From: Gemmatimonadaceae bacterium
GTDB lineage: Bacteria; Gemmatimonadota; Gemmatimonadetes; Gemmatimonadales; Gemmatimonadaceae
DNA length: 12,082 bases
Assembly: GCA_025451425.1 (NCBI GenBank)
Contig: JANWKK010000197.1
Coordinates: 1-12,082 of the forward strand
Reading direction: 5' to 3'
In this document: positions 11,501-12,082 of the stretch, piece after piece
Numbering within the stretch: position 1 is the stretch's first letter
How the letters are laid out: the number at the start of each line of letters is the position of its first letter
Position numbers and translations under genes: made by a program
The notes under the pieces: generated by a model
The model's input: the letters and a program-made list of their open reading frames with translations, nothing else
The model's database searches: none
Told to the model about the DNA's origin: nothing

Positions 11501-12082
11501 CAGCGCCTACGCTCGCGCGGCGGCTAGGGTTGTTCGACGCGACGATGATTGTGATGGGCGGGATCATCGGCGCGGGGATCTTCATCAATCCGTCGGTGGT
11601 TGCGCGGCAAGTCCACACGCCGTCGCTGATTCTCACACCATGGATTATCGGCGGTGTGATCGCGCTTGCAGGCGCGTTCGTGTATGCGGAGCTCGCCGAT
11701 CGGAAGCCGGACGTCGGGGGGCAATACGCCTACATTCGCGACGCGTTCCATCCGATGGTCGCATTTCTCTATGGATGGACGCTGTTGCTCGTGACGCAAA
11801 CGGGCGGCATGGCGGCGGTGGCGATGACATTTGCGGCGTATTTCCGCGAACTGACCGGAATGGGCCTAACGACGCCCGTGCTTGCTGTCGGCACGCTGTT
11901 GGTCCTGACCGCGATCAATTGCTTCGGTGTGCGCGCGGGGAGCAATGTTCAGAGCGCGCTCATGGTGCTGAAGATCGTGGCCATCGCGGGGCTCGTGATC
12001 GTCGGAGGAACGGCAGGAGCTGGCCGGACGCTGGCGCCGCCCGGCGGTTCCGAGGTGCCGATCACCGCCCTCGCGGCGGCGA
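11488..12082 (+). CDS. APC-superfamily amino-acid permease (3' truncated by window end)
   Basis: The first 198 codons are present, open to the end of the window. After a short charged N-terminus comes LGLFDATMIVMGGIIGAGIFINP, the first helix of APC transporters with its broken GxIIGxGIF substrate-binding segment. Later helices include ILTPWIIGGVIALAGAFVYAELA, the loop PDVGGQYAYIRDAF (the APC 'GG.Y.Y...' motif), FLYGWTLLLVTQTGGMAAVAMTFAAYF and LLVLTAINCFGVRAGSNVQ. About six of the expected 12-14 helices are present. Such proteins carry amino acids across the inner membrane by proton coupling or exchange; the substrate cannot be assigned. The GTG at 11488 is chosen because GGAG lies 8 bases upstream; the next in-frame ATG would fall inside the first helix. 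Confidence 0.9.
   Translation, partial: MERSAAPTLARRLGLFDATMIVMGGIIGAGIFINPSVVARQVHTPSLILTPWIIGGVIALAGAFVYAELADRKPDVGGQYAYIRDAFHPMVAFLYGWTLLLVTQTGGMAAVAMTFAAYFRELTGMGLTTPVLAVGTLLVLTAINCFGVRAGSNVQSALMVLKIVAIAGLVIVGGTAGAGRTLAPPGGSEVPITALAAA
11491..11514 (+). repeat. Perfect inverted repeat immediately after the permease start codon
   Basis: GAGCGTAG (11491-11498) and CTACGCTC (11507-11514) are exact 8-base inverted arms around an 8-base loop, covering codons 2-9. On the mRNA this would fold right beside the GTG and could lower initiation. It partly overlaps the last 7-bp tandem units. Confidence 0.6.

Noticed and set aside
1..12082. Defence island, prophage, CRISPR or biosynthetic cluster
   Set aside because: No Cas, nuclease, toxin-antitoxin, integrase, phage structural or synthase genes are recognisable, and no regularly spaced repeats were found. 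The genes are regulatory, envelope and transport functions.

Overview
The window is about 12 kb of GC-rich bacterial chromosome. Its genes look like those of a soil or aquatic Gemmatimonadota-type organism (Acidobacteriota is the main alternative). This rests on the composition and on the combination of secreted HEAT-repeat proteins behind an ECF sigma factor, a coiled-coil lipoprotein with a Bacteroidota-like C-terminal domain, and a YtrA-type GntR regulator. Taxonomy is an inference; there is no rRNA or marker gene. No tRNA, rRNA, CRISPR array, transposase, prophage or plasmid function is visible. No gap between genes is longer than about 210 bases.

Left part (1-2800). The tail of a LytTR-type response regulator is followed by an SPFH/band-7 protein with a C-terminal zinc ribbon. 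Convergent to these is a five-helix YIP1-family membrane protein, preceded on the minus strand by a short YtrA-type GntR repressor. The repressor's start region carries a near-perfect inverted repeat that overlaps its probable promoter. The 209-base gap between GntR and YIP1 holds what looks like a decayed fragment of a slipin/stomatin (SPFH) gene.

Centre (2837-8234, all minus strand). One clear transcription unit reads ECF sigma factor, single-helix anti-sigma-like protein, secreted HEAT protein with coiled coil and TPR-like region, second secreted HEAT protein. Junctions are an ATGA overlap, a 41-base gap and a second ATGA overlap. The two HEAT genes are paralogues. A long hairpin follows the unit. 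Next comes a coiled-coil lipoprotein gene that ends in a textbook intrinsic terminator. The likely logic is envelope surveillance: the membrane protein restrains the sigma factor, and the exported HEAT proteins act as sensors, scaffolds or outputs.

Right part (8235-12082, plus strand). A divergent intergenic region carries a good sigma-70-like promoter for a large DUF4153 (formerly DUF4173) membrane protein and a plausible ECF-type promoter for the sigma gene. Then follow an AraC-family regulator with a DUF6597-like N-terminal domain, a VOC/glyoxalase-like protein, and the first 198 codons of an APC-superfamily amino-acid permease that runs off the window. The permease start sits inside a 7-bp tandem repeat.

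The most distinctive item is the sigma/anti-sigma/tandem-HEAT operon. A second pattern is the 7-mer CCTAACG (either strand), present seven times, in some coding cases by way of uncommon TTA/CTA leucine codons. I see no convincing sign of an entirely new defence or mobile system.
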